Shown piece by piece: positions 25,784 to 35,400 of a stretch of 64,000 bases of DNA (within the stretch, counting starts at the first letter, position 1; each line of letters begins with the position of its first letter). The notes under the pieces were generated by a model that was given only the letters and a program-made list of their open reading frames with translations, searched no databases and was not told the DNA's origin. This DNA is from Crossaster papposus (taxonomy: Eukaryota > Echinodermata > Asteroidea > Velatida > Solasteridae), in NCBI GenBank assembly GCA_037893245.1, contig JBAIAA010000599.1:1-64000 (forward strand), read 5' to 3'. A program made the position numbers and the translations under genes.

Positions 25784-27227
25784 CTCACTGTGCTGAACAG
25801 AATAGTTAGTGTTCCCATCAAAGTGTGACTGAGAGCTGTCAATGTGCTGAGCAGAATAGTAAGTGTTCACATCACAGTGTGACTGAGAGCAGTCACTGTG
25901 CTGAGCACAAGAGTGAGTGTTCCCTTCGCGGTGTGACTGCGAGAGCATTCACTGTGCAGAGCAGAATAGTGAGTGTTCCCATCACAGTGTTACAGAGAGC
26001 AGTCACTGTGCTGCGCAGAATAGTGAGTATTCCCATCACAGTTTGACTGTGAGAGCAGTCACTGTGCTGAGCAGAATAGTGAGTGTTCCCGTTACAGTGT
26101 GGCTGAGAGCTCTCACTGTGCAGAGCAGAATAGTGAGTGTTCCCATCACAGTGTGACTGAGAGCAGTCATTGTGCTGCGCAGAAAAGTGAGTGTTCCCAT
26201 CACAGTTTGACTGTGAGAGCAGTCACTGTGCTGAGCAGAATAGTGAGTGTTCCCATCACAGTGTGACTGAGAGCATTCACTGTGCTGAGCAGAATAGTGA
26301 GTGTTCCCATCACAATGCGACTATGAGAGCAGTCACTGTGCAGAGCAGAATAGTGAGTGTTCCCATCACAGTGTGACTGAGAGCAGTCATTGTGCTGCGC
26401 AGAATAGTGAGTGTTCCCATCACAGTTTGACTGTGAGAGCAGTCACTGTGCTGAGCAGAATAGTGAGTGTTCCCATCACAGTGTGACTGAGAGCATTCAC
26501 TGTGCTGAGCAGAATAGTGAGTGTTCCCGTTATAGTGTGGCTGAGAGCTCTCACTGTGCTGAGCAGAATAGTGAGTGTTCCCATCAGAGTGTGACTGAGA
26601 GCAGTCACTGTGCTGAGCAGAATATTGAGTGTTCCCATAACAGTGTGACTCAGAGCTGTCACTGTGCTGAGCAGAATAGTGAGTGTTCACATCACAGTGT
26701 GACTGAGAGCAGTCACTGTGCTGAGCAGAATAGTGAGTGTTTTCATCACAGTGTGACTGTGAGAGCATTTACTGTGCTGAGCAGAATAGTGAGTGTTCCC
26801 GTTACAGTGTGACTGAGAGCTCTCACTGTGCTGAGCAGAATAGTGAGTGTTCGCATCACAGTGTGACTGAGCGCAGTGACTGTGTTGAGCAAAATATTGA
26901 GTGTTCCAATCACAGTGTTACAGAGAGAAGTCACTGTGCTGCGCAGAATAGTGAGTGTTCCCAACACAGTTTGACTGTGAGAGCAGTCACTGTGCTGAGC
27001 AGAATAGTGAGTGTTACCATCACAGTGTGACTGAGAGCTGTCACTGTGCTGAGCAGAATAGTGAGTGTTCTCATCACAGTGTGACTGTGAGAGCATTCAC
27101 TGTGCTGAGCAGAATAGTGATTGTTCCCGTTACAGTGTGACTGACAGCTCTAACTGTGCTGAGCAGAATAGTAAGTGTTCCCATCACAGTGTGACTGAGC
27201 GCAGTGACTGTGCTGAGCAAAATATTG

Positions 27228-27250
27228 ATAATAATAATAATAATAATAAT
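27228..27250 (-). repeat. (TAA)n simple-repeat tail of the LINE
   Basis: Seven TAA units on the plus strand (27229-27249) plus one T, i.e. a TTA/ATT-type tail at the 3' end of the minus-strand element. A short tandem tail instead of poly(A) is characteristic of the CR1/L2 group. Its first A can be assigned either to the element or to the satellite TATTGA. Confidence 0.88.
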
Positions 27251-27476
27251 TTGACATTTATATTGCGCTATTTCCATTATAAAAAATGATCAATAGCGCA
27301 TAACAGGTATAATCTTTAAAAAATATACTTTACAATTAAATTAAACCTACTAAAAATACTACAATCTAAGTATAATACATGTAACATTTATTTAGCACAA
27401 TTAATGATCTCCTTAAAAACAGCTACAAATTTAAGATTCATACCAGTACCAGTATAAAAATACAGAATAAAAATAT
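27251..27476 (-). other. LINE 3' untranslated region
   Basis: AT-rich, non-coding stretch between the RT stop codon and the simple-repeat tail, 226 bp. In this LINE group the RT recognises the 3' end of its own RNA, so this region would carry the recognition signal. The inverted repeat at 27265-27299 is the best candidate. Nothing else gene-like is visible in it. Confidence 0.75.
27265..27299 (-). promoter_or_regulatory. LINE 3'-terminal stem-loop candidate
   Basis: A perfect 8-bp inverted repeat, GCGCTATT at 27265-27272 and AATAGCGC at 27292-27299, with a 19-nt AT-rich loop. It lies 14 bp from the simple-repeat tail. L2-clade LINEs such as eel UnaL2 are known to have a 3' stem-loop next to a short-repeat tail that their RT recognises. 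The equivalence here is inferred from position and shape only. Confidence 0.6.
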
Positions 27477-29042
27477 TTACTTTGCAAAAGCGTCAGTAAA
27501 AAGAAGTGTCTTTAACTTACGTTTAAAAACTACGAGACTACGTTCTTCTCTTAAATGACTGGGAAGTGAATTCCACAGTGTCGGTGCTGCTGTGGAAAAA
27601 GCCCTTGCACCAAGTGTAACTAGCATTCTACCTTTGGGATATTCTAAGAGAATACCGTTGTTAGAAGACCTTAAACTGTAACGAGACCCTTTGTTGACAG
27701 TAATGAGATCATTTATGTACAGTGGAGATGGCCCATGAAGTGCCTTAAAAGTTAATAAAATGATTTTGAACCTGATCCTGTAGACAATAGGTAACCAGTG
27801 CAATTCACAAAGAACGGGCATTATGTGCTCAAACTTAGGTGACTTTGAGACAAGTCTGGCGGCTGCATTTTGTACCCTTTGTAATTTAGCTATTTGAGTC
27901 TTAGGTAAACCATACAATAAACTATTACAGTAGTCCAGACGAGCAGTTACAAATGCATGAATTACAGTTACCAATGAATCACGGGATAAAAATTTACTAA
28001 TTCTCCTAATATTATGAAGATGAAAGAATGCTGCCGAGCAAACCTTAGAAATATGAGTACTCATCGATAATTTTGAGTCAAACCACGACCCTAAGTTTCT
28101 TACATATGAGACAGGGATAATGTCAATGTCCCCCACAGTAACATGACTTATGTTTATTTTAGTTAACTGTTGTCTGGTCCCAATGATGAGGAACTCAGTT
28201 TTACTATCATTAATCATTAACCGGTCTTGAATCATCCACTGTCTGACATCACGAATGCAGTTCTCCATCGCTGTTACCGCTTCAACCTGACTAGTTGTAA
28301 CACCAGGCTTGAAAGATAGATACAATTGTGTGTCGTCCGCGTAACAGTGGGCATCAGGCAAGTGATTCTCAATTATATCAAAAATACGGGATGCATATAT
28401 GACGAATAAGAGTGGTCCCAAACAGGATCCCTGAGGAACACCACTGTCCAGATGAAATATGTCAGACAGGGTCCCCTGTATAGACACTCGTTGGCTCCTA
28501 CCGGACAGGTATGATGTAAACCACTCGTGGGCCTTACCGAAAATTCCAACTTTTGTTTGAAGACGATTCAATAGAATGCTATGATCGACCGTATCAAATG
28601 CGGCACTTAGGTCTAATAACACAAGCAGGGTAACGTGCTGAGAGTTCATCTTTAACAAAATGTCATTCGTCACTTTTAAAAGGGCCGTCTCCGTGCTGTG
28701 GTACTTCCTATATGATGACTGAAGTAGCGGATACATCGAATTTCTGGTTAAATGGCTATGAAGTTGATCAGACACCGCCCGCTCAGTCAATTTTGACACG
28801 AACTGAAGATTACTGACAGGGCGATAGTTTGCAGGAATGAGATCAAGGTTTTCCTTCTTCAACAGAGGACATACCAGAGCTTCCTTCCACTTCTCCGGGA
28901 GTGTTCCCATCACAGTGTGACTGAGAGCAGTCACTGTGCTAAACAGAATAGTTAGTGTTCCCATCAAAGTGTGACTGAGAGCAGTCACTGTGCTGAACAT
29001 AATAGTTAGTGTTCCCATCAAAGTGTGACTGAGAGCTGTCAA
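27477..29042 (-). CDS. LINE reverse transcriptase fragment, fused to satellite-encoded start
   Basis: An open frame of 521 codons ending in TAA at 27477-27479. Residues 1-48 are translated satellite (an 18-residue repeat of the TALSHTLMG type); LINE residues run from 49 (PEKWKEALVCPLL) to 521. RT features in order: NYRPVS at about 72-77; motif A with LLDLSAAFD, aspartate 144; motif B SGVPQG at 200-205; motif C YADD at 234-237 with aspartates 236 and 237; then the C-terminal CR1/L2-type block (LDYCNSLLYGLP near 369-380, ELHWLP near 413-418, APTLWNSLPSHLR near 486-498). All three catalytic aspartates are present and no stop or frameshift interrupts it. There is no endonuclease domain and no RNase H is seen. 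The native start is missing, so the ATG in the satellite is accidental and I see no evidence of expression. Residue 207 is Cys in SCLGP, where V or I is usual. Confidence 0.85.
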   Translation of the reverse strand: MTALSHTLMGTLTIMFSTVTALSHTLMGTLTILFSTVTALSHTVMGTLPEKWKEALVCPLLKKENLDLIPANYRPVSNLQFVSKLTERAVSDQLHSHLTRNSMYPLLQSSYRKYHSTETALLKVTNDILLKMNSQHVTLLVLLDLSAAFDTVDHSILLNRLQTKVGIFGKAHEWFTSYLSGRSQRVSIQGTLSDIFHLDSGVPQGSCLGPLLFVIYASRIFDIIENHLPDAHCYADDTQLYLSFKPGVTTSQVEAVTAMENCIRDVRQWMIQDRLMINDSKTEFLIIGTRQQLTKINISHVTVGDIDIIPVSYVRNLGSWFDSKLSMSTHISKVCSAAFFHLHNIRRISKFLSRDSLVTVIHAFVTARLDYCNSLLYGLPKTQIAKLQRVQNAAARLVSKSPKFEHIMPVLCELHWLPIVYRIRFKIILLTFKALHGPSPLYINDLITVNKGSRYSLRSSNNGILLEYPKGRMLVTLGARAFSTAAPTLWNSLPSHLREERSLVVFKRKLKTLLFTDAFAK

Positions 29043-30430
29043 TGTGCTGAGCAGAATAGTAAGTGTTCACATCACAGTGTGACTGAGAGCAGTCACTGTG
29101 CTGAGCACAAGAGTGAGTGTTCCCATCGCGGTGTGACTGCGAGAGCATTCACTGTGCAGAGCAGAATAGTGAGTGTTCCCATCACAGTGTGACTGAGAGC
29201 AGTCACTGTGCTGAGCAGAATAGTGAGTGTTTTCATCACAATGCGACTGTGAGAGCAGTCACTGTGCAGAGCAGAATAGTGAGTGTTCCCATCACAGTGT
29301 GACTGCGAGAGCATTCACTGTGCAGAGCAGAATAGTGAGTGTTCCCATCACAGTGGGACTGAGAGCAGTCATTGTGCTGCGCAGAATAGTGAGTGTTCCC
29401 ATCACAGTTTGACTGTGAGAGCAGTCACTGTGCTGAGCAGAATAGTGAGTGTTCCCATCACAGTGTGACTGAGAGCATTCACTGTGCTGAGCAGAATAGT
29501 GAGTGTTCCCGTTATAGTGTGGCTGAGAGCTCTCACTGTGCTGAGCAGAATAGTGAGTGTTCCCATCAGAGTGTGACTGAGAGCAGTCACTGTGCTGAGC
29601 AGAATATTGAGTGTTCCCATAACAGTGTGACTGAGAGCTGTCACTGTGCTGAGCAGAATAGTGAATGTTTACATCACAGTGTGACTGAGAGCAGTCACTG
29701 TGCTGAGCAGAATAGTGAGTGTTTCCATCACAGTGTGACTGTCAGAGCATTCACTGTGCTGAGCAGAATAGTGAGTGTTCCCGTTACAGTGTGACTGAGA
29801 GCTCTCACTGTGCTGACCAGAATAGTGAGTGTTCCCATCACAGTGTGACTGAGCGCAGTGACTGTGCTGAGCAAAATAGTGAGTGTTCCAATCACAGTGT
29901 TACAGAGAGCAGTCACTGTGCTGCGCAGAATAGTGAGTGTTCCCAACACAGTTTGACTGTGAGAGCAGTCACTGTGCTGAACAGAATAGTTAGTGTTCCC
30001 ATAAAAGTGTGACTGAGAGCTGTCAATGTGCTGAGCAGAATAGTAAGTGTTCACATCACAGTGTGACTGAGAGCAGTCACTGTGCTGAGCACAAGAGTGA
30101 GTGTTCCCATCGCGGTGTGACTGCGAGAGCATTCACTGTGCAGAGCAGAATAGTGAGTGTTCCCATCACAGTGTTACAGAGAGCAGTCACTGTGCTGCGC
30201 AGAATAGTGAGTATTCCCATCACAGTTTGACTGTGAGAGCAGTCACTGTGCTGAGCAGAATAGTGAGTGTTCCCGTTACAGTGTGGCTGAGAGCTCTCAC
30301 TGTGCTGAGCAGAATAGTGAGTGTTCCCATCACAGTGTGACTGAGAGCAGTCACTGTGCTGAACAGAATAGTGAGTGTTCCCATCACAGTGTGACTGAGA
30401 GCAGTCACTGTGCTGAGCAGAATAGTGAGT

Positions 30431-32489
30431 GTTCTCATCACAGTGTGACTGAGAGCAGTCATTGTTCTGCGCAGAATAGTGAGTGTTCCCATCACAGTTT
30501 GACTGTGAGAGCAGTCACTGTGCTGAGCAGAATAGTGAGTGTTCCCATCACAGTGTGACTGAGAGCATTCACTGTGCTGAGCAGAATAGTGAGTGTTCCC
30601 GTTATAGTGTGGCTGAGAGCTCTCACTGTGCTGAACAGAATAGTTAGTGTTCCCATCAAAGTGTGACTGAGAGCTGTCAATGTGCTGAGCAGAATAGTAA
30701 GTGTTCACATCACAGTGTGACTGAGAGCAGTCACTGTGCTGAGCACAAGAGTGAGTGTTCCCATCGCGGTGTGACTGCGAGAGCATTCACTGTGCAGAGC
30801 AGAATAGTGAGTGTTCCCATCACAGTGTTACAGAGAGCAGTCACTGTGCTGCGCAGAATAGTGAGTATTCCCATTACAGTTTGACTGTGAGAGCAGTCAC
30901 TGTGCTGAGCAGAATAGTGAGTGTTCCCGTTACAGTGTGGCTGAGAGCTCTCACTGTGCAGAGCAGAATAGTGAGTGTTCCCATCACAGTGTGACTGAGA
31001 GCAGTCATTGTGCTGCGCAGAAAAGTGAGTGTTCCCATCACAGTTTGACTGTGAGAGCAGTCACTGTGCTGAGCAGAATAGTGAGTGTTCCCATCACAGT
31101 GTGACTGAGAGCATTCACTTTGCTGAGCAGAATAGTGAGTGTTCCCGTTATAGTGTGGCTGAGAGCTCTCACTGTGCTGAGCAGAATAGTGAGTGTTCCC
31201 ATTAGAGTGTGACTGAGAGCAGTCACTGTGCTGAGCAGAATATTGAGTGTTCCCATAACAGTGTGACTGAGAGCTGTCACTGTGCTGAGCAGAATAGTGA
31301 GTGTTCACATCACAGTGTGACTGAGAGCAGTCACTGTGCTGAGCAGAATAGTGAGTGTTTCCATCACAGTGTGACTGTCAGAGCATTCACTGTGCTGAGC
31401 AGAATAGTGAGTGTTCCCGTTACAGTGTGACTGAGAGCTCTCACTGTGCTGAGCAGAATAGTGAGTGTTCCCATCACAGTGTGACTGAGCGCAGTGACTG
31501 TGCTGAGCAAAATATTGAGTGTTACCATCACAGTGTGACTGAGAGCTGTCACTGTGCTGAGCAGAATAGTGAGTGTTCTCATCACAGTGTGACTGTGAGA
31601 GCATTCACTGTGCTGAGCAGAATAGTGAGTGTTCCCGTTACAGTGTGACTGAGAGCTCTCACTGTGCTGAGCAGAATAGTAAGTGTTCCCATCACAGTGT
31701 GACTGAGCGCAGTGACTGTGCTGAGCAAAATATTGAGTGTTCCCATCACAGTGTGACTGAGAGCAGTCACTGTGCTAAACAGAATAGTTAGTGTTCCCAT
31801 CAAAGTGTGACTGAGAGCAGTCACTGTGCTGAACAGAATAGTTAGTGTTCCCATCAAAGTGTGACTGAGAGCTGTCAATGTGCTGAGCAGAATAGTAAGT
31901 GTTCACATCACAGTGTGACTGAGAGCAGTCATTGTGCTGAGCACAAGAGTGAGTGTTCCCATCGCGGTGTGACTGCGAGAGCATTCACTGTGCAGAGCAG
32001 AATAGTGAGTGTTCCCATCACAGTGTTACAGAGAGCAGTCACTGTGCTGCGCAGAATAGTGAGTGTTCCTGTTACAGTGTGGCTGAGAGCTCTCACTGTG
32101 CTGAGCAGAATAGTGAGTGTTCCCATCACAGTGTGACTGAGAGCTCTCACTGTGCTGAGCAGAATAGTGAGTGTTCCCATCACAGTGTGACTGAGAGCAG
32201 TCACTGTGCTGAGCAGAATAGTGAGTGTTTTCATCACAATGCGACTGTGAGAGCAGTCACTGTGCAGAGCAGAATAGTGAGTGTTCCCATCACAGTGTGA
32301 CTGAGAGAGCATTCACTGTGCAGAGCAGAATAGTGAGTGTTCCCATCACAGTGTGACTGAGAGCAGTCACTGTGCTGCGCAGAATAGTGAGTGTTCCCAT
32401 CACAGTTTGACTGTGAGAGCAGTCACTGTGCTGAGCAGAATAGTGAGTGTTCCCATCACAGTGTGACTGAGAGCATTCACTGTGCTGAG
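30431..32489. repeat. Mosaic satellite stretch between higher-order blocks
   Basis: Satellite monomers only, without one dominant period. The first part follows 25593-26150 at 4838 bp. The stretch at about 31500-32050 matches 39176-39726 at an offset of 7676, including the CACAAGAGTGAG and CATCGCGGTG monomer. Private changes include ATTAGAGTGTG near 31201, which puts a stop in the main frame, and TTTGCTGAG near 31119. No gene seen. Confidence 0.75.
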
Positions 32490-35400
32490 CAGAATAGTGA
32501 GTGTTCCTGTTATAGTGTGGCTGAGAGCTCTCACTGTGCTGAGCAGAATAGTGAGTGTTCCCATCACAGTGTGACTGAGAGCAGTCACTGTGCTGAGCAG
32601 AATATTGAGTGTTCCCATAACAGTGTGACTGAGAGCTGTCACTGTGCTGAGCAGAATAGTGAGTGTTCACATCACAGTGTGACTGAGAGCAGTCACTGTG
32701 CTGAGCAGACTAGTGAGTGTTTCCATCACAGTGTGACTGTGAGAGCATTCACTGTGCTGAGCAGAATAGTGAGTGTTCCCGTTACAGTGTGACTGAGAGC
32801 TCTCACTGTGCTGAGCAGAATAGTGAGTGTTCCCATCACAGTGTGGCTGAGCGCAGTGACTGTGCTGAGCAAAATATTGAGTGTTCCCATCACAGTGTGA
32901 CTGAGAGCAGTCACTGTGCTGAACAGAATAGTGAGTGTTCCTATCACAGTGTGACTGAGAGCTGTCAATGTGCTGAGCAGAATAGTAAGTGTTCACATCA
33001 CAGTGTGACTGAGAGCTCTCATTGTGCTGAGCAAGATAGTAAGTGTTCACATCACAGTGTGGCTGACATCTCTCACTGTGCTGAGCAGAATAGTGAGTGT
33101 TGCCATCACAGTGTGACTGAGAGCAGTCACTGTGCTGAGCAAAATAGTGAGTGTTCCCATCACAGTGTGACTGAGAGCAGTTACTGTGCTGAACAAAATA
33201 GTGAGTGTTCCCTTCACAGTGTGACTAAGAGCAGTCACTGTGCTGAACAGAATAGTGAGTGTTCCCATCACAGTGTGACTGAGAGCAGTCACTGTGCTGA
33301 GCAGAATAGTGAGTGTTTTCATCACAATGCGACTGTGAGAGCAGTCACTGTGCAGAGCAGATTAGTGAGTGTTCCCATCACAGTGTGACTGCGAGAGCAT
33401 TCACTTTGCAGAGCAGAATAGTGAGTGTTCCCATCACAGTGTGACTGAGAGCAGTCACTGTGCTAAACAGAATAGTTAGTGTTCCCATCAAAGTGTGACT
33501 GAGAGCAGTCAATGTGCTGAGCAGAATAGTAAGTGTTCACATCACAGTGTGACTGAGAGCAGTCACTGTGCTGAGCACAAGAGTGAGTGTTCCAATCACA
33601 GTGTTACAGAGAGCAGTCACTGTGCTGCGCAGAATAGTGAGTGTTCCCATCACAGTTTGACTGTGAGAGCTGTCACTGTGCTGAGCAGAATAGTGAGTGT
33701 TCACATCACAGTGTGACTAAGAGCAGTCACTGTGCTGAGCAGAATAGTGAGTGTTTCCATCACAGTGTGACTGTGAGAGCATTCACTGTGCTGAGCAGAA
33801 TAGTGAGTGTTCCCGTTACAGTGTGACTGAGAGCTGTTAATGTGCTGAGCAGAATAGTAAGTGTTCACATCACAGTGTGACTGAGAGCTCTCATTGTGCT
33901 GAGCAAAATAGTAAGTGTTCACATCACAGTGTGGCTGACATCTCTCACTGTGCTGAGCAGAATAGTGAGTGTTCCCGTTACAGTGTGACTGAGAGCTCTC
34001 ACTGTGCTGAGCAGAATAGTAAGTGTTCCCATCACAGTGTGACTGTGCGCAGTGACTGTGCTGAGCAAAATATTGAGTGTTCCAATCACAGTGTTAAAGA
34101 GAGCAGTCACTGTGCTGCGCAGAATAGTGAGTGTTCCCAACACAGTTTGACTGTGAGAGCAGTCACTGTGATGAGCAGAATAGTGAGTGTTACCATCACA
34201 GTGTGACTGAGAGCTGTCACTGTGCTGAGCAGAATAGTGAGTGTTCACATCACAGTGTGACTGTGAGAGCATTCACTGTGCTGAGCAGAATAGTGAGTGT
34301 TCCCGTTACAGTGTGACTGAGAGCTCTCACTGTGCTGAGCAGAATAGTGAGTGTTCCTGTTATAGTGTGGCTGAGAGCTCTCACTGTGCTGAGCAGAATA
34401 GTGAGTGTTCCCATCACAGTGTGACTGAGAGCAGTCACTGTGCTGAGCAGAATATTGAGTGTTCCCATAACAGTGTGACTGAAAGCTGTCACTGTGCTGA
34501 GCAGAATAGTGAGTGTTCACATCACAGTGTGACTGAGAGCAGTCACTGTGCTGAGCAGACTAGTGAGTGTTTCCATCACAGTGTGACTGTGAGAGCATTC
34601 ACTGTGCTGAGCAGAATAGTGAGTGTTCCCGTTACAGTGTGACTGAGAGCTCTCACTGTGCTGAGCAAAATATTGAGTGTTCCCATCACAGTGTGACTGA
34701 GAGCAGTCACTGTGCTGAACAGAATAGTGAGTGTTCCTATCACAGTGTGACTGAGAGCTGTCAATGTGCTGAGCAGAATAGTAAGTGTTCACATCACAGT
34801 GTGACTGAGAGCTCTCATTGTGCTGAGCAAGATAGTAAGTGTTCACATCACAGTGTGGCTGACATCTCTCACTGTGCTGAGCAGAATAGTGAGTGTTGCC
34901 ATCACAGTGTGACTGAGAGCAGTCACTGTGCTGAGCAAAATAGTGAGTGTTCCCATCACAGTGTGACTGAGAGCAGTTACTGTGCTGAACAAAATAGTGA
35001 GTGTTCCCTTCACAGTGTGACTAAGAGCAGTCACTGTGCTGAACAGAATAGTGAGTGTTCCCATCACAGTGTGACTGAGAGCAGTCACTGTGCTGAGCAG
35101 AATAGTGAGTGTTTTCATCACAATGCGACTGTGAGAGCAGTCACTGTGCAGAGCAGATTAGTGAGTGTTCCCATCACAGTGTGACTGCGAGAGCATTCAC
35201 TTTGCAGAGCAGAATAGTGAGTGTTCCCATCACAGTGTGACTGAGAGCAGTCACTGTGCTAAACAGAATAGTTAGTGTTCCCATCAAAGTGTGACTGAGA
35301 GCTGTCAATGTGCTGAGCAGAATAGTAAGTGTTCACATCACAGTGTGACTGAGAGCAGTCACTGTGCTGAGCACAAGAGTGAGTGTTCCAATCACAGTGT

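Larger units (their letters stand above)
1..27228. repeat. 54-bp satellite array, left arm
   Basis: Uninterrupted head-to-tail monomers, almost all 54 bp, in one orientation. The first complete monomer is 3-56 and the next begins at 57. The commonest form starts GTGTGACTGAGAGCAG, continues TCACTGTGCTGAGCAG and ends TGTTCCCATCACA; it is about 50% GC and has no CpG. Variants of 56 bp add two bases after GTGTGACT or its equivalent (first example 273-328). Recurrent variant classes include GCTGAACAG with TTCCCTTCACA, AAAATATTGAG, GTTACAGAG with CTGCGCAG, GAGCGCAGTGACTG, CCGTTATAGTGTGGC, CATCGCGGTG, and AATAGTTAG with CATCAAAG. The arm ends inside a monomer, where the LINE was inserted. No gene is supported in it. 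I do not recognise the family; its length and density fit a heterochromatic or pericentromeric satellite or minisatellite, which is inference. Confidence 0.97.
27229..28900 (-). mobile_element. 5'-truncated CR1/L2-type LINE inserted in the satellite
   Basis: A 1672-bp AT-rich block unlike the satellite. Read on the minus strand it has, 5' to 3', an RT reading frame (28898 to 27477), a short 3' UTR (27476-27251) and a TTA-type tail (27250-27228). The 5' end is truncated inside the RT region, so ORF1 and the endonuclease domain are absent. This is typical of target-primed reverse transcription that stopped early. The RT style and tail suit the CR1/L2 group; I cannot separate CR1 from L2 by eye. 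The insertion is clean: flanking satellite is continuous except for a shared GA at 27227-27228 and 28899-28900. No second copy is seen in the window. Confidence 0.93.
26300..30430. repeat. Shortened third 5404-family copy, split by the LINE
   Basis: The segment 26300-27228 matches 23022-23950 at an offset of 3278 bp. After the LINE, 28901-30430 matches 23951-25480 at 4950 bp, and 4950 minus 3278 is 1672, exactly the length of the insertion. This copy therefore lies 3278 rather than 5404 bp from copy 2, a shortening of 2126 bp to its left. Beyond 30430 the offset drops to 4838, consistent with loss of two 56-bp monomers. A private change is GTGACTCAGAG at about 26646. Confidence 0.82.

Noticed and set aside
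26646..26652. TGACTCA, a perfect AP-1-like site
   Set aside because: It arises from a single G-to-C change in one monomer (TGACTGA elsewhere); isolated in a satellite, it is most simply chance.
1..27228. Hundreds of overlapping open frames of 61-152 codons on both strands
   Set aside because: They are translations of the satellite in several frames; they repeat with the monomer, overlap each other on both strands, end at 56-bp monomers or chance TAG/TAA changes, and have no start context or splice structure.
27387..27392. AATAAA on the minus strand, a possible polyadenylation signal 85 nt after the RT stop
   Set aside because: The region is strongly AT-rich, so the hexamer is expected by chance, and elements ending in a short-repeat tail do not generally rely on it.
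27229..28900. Full-length autonomous LINE or a domesticated RT gene
   Set aside because: The endonuclease and ORF1 are missing and the 5' edge lies inside the RT region. The intact frame is explained by recent insertion, and no promoter or intron supports a host gene.
27229..28900. Insertion at an A-rich target with a longer target-site duplication hidden in the tail
   Set aside because: The bases before the right junction (CTCCGGGA) do not repeat the left flank (AAAATATTGA) beyond GA, and the paralogous empty sites show no missing satellite bases.
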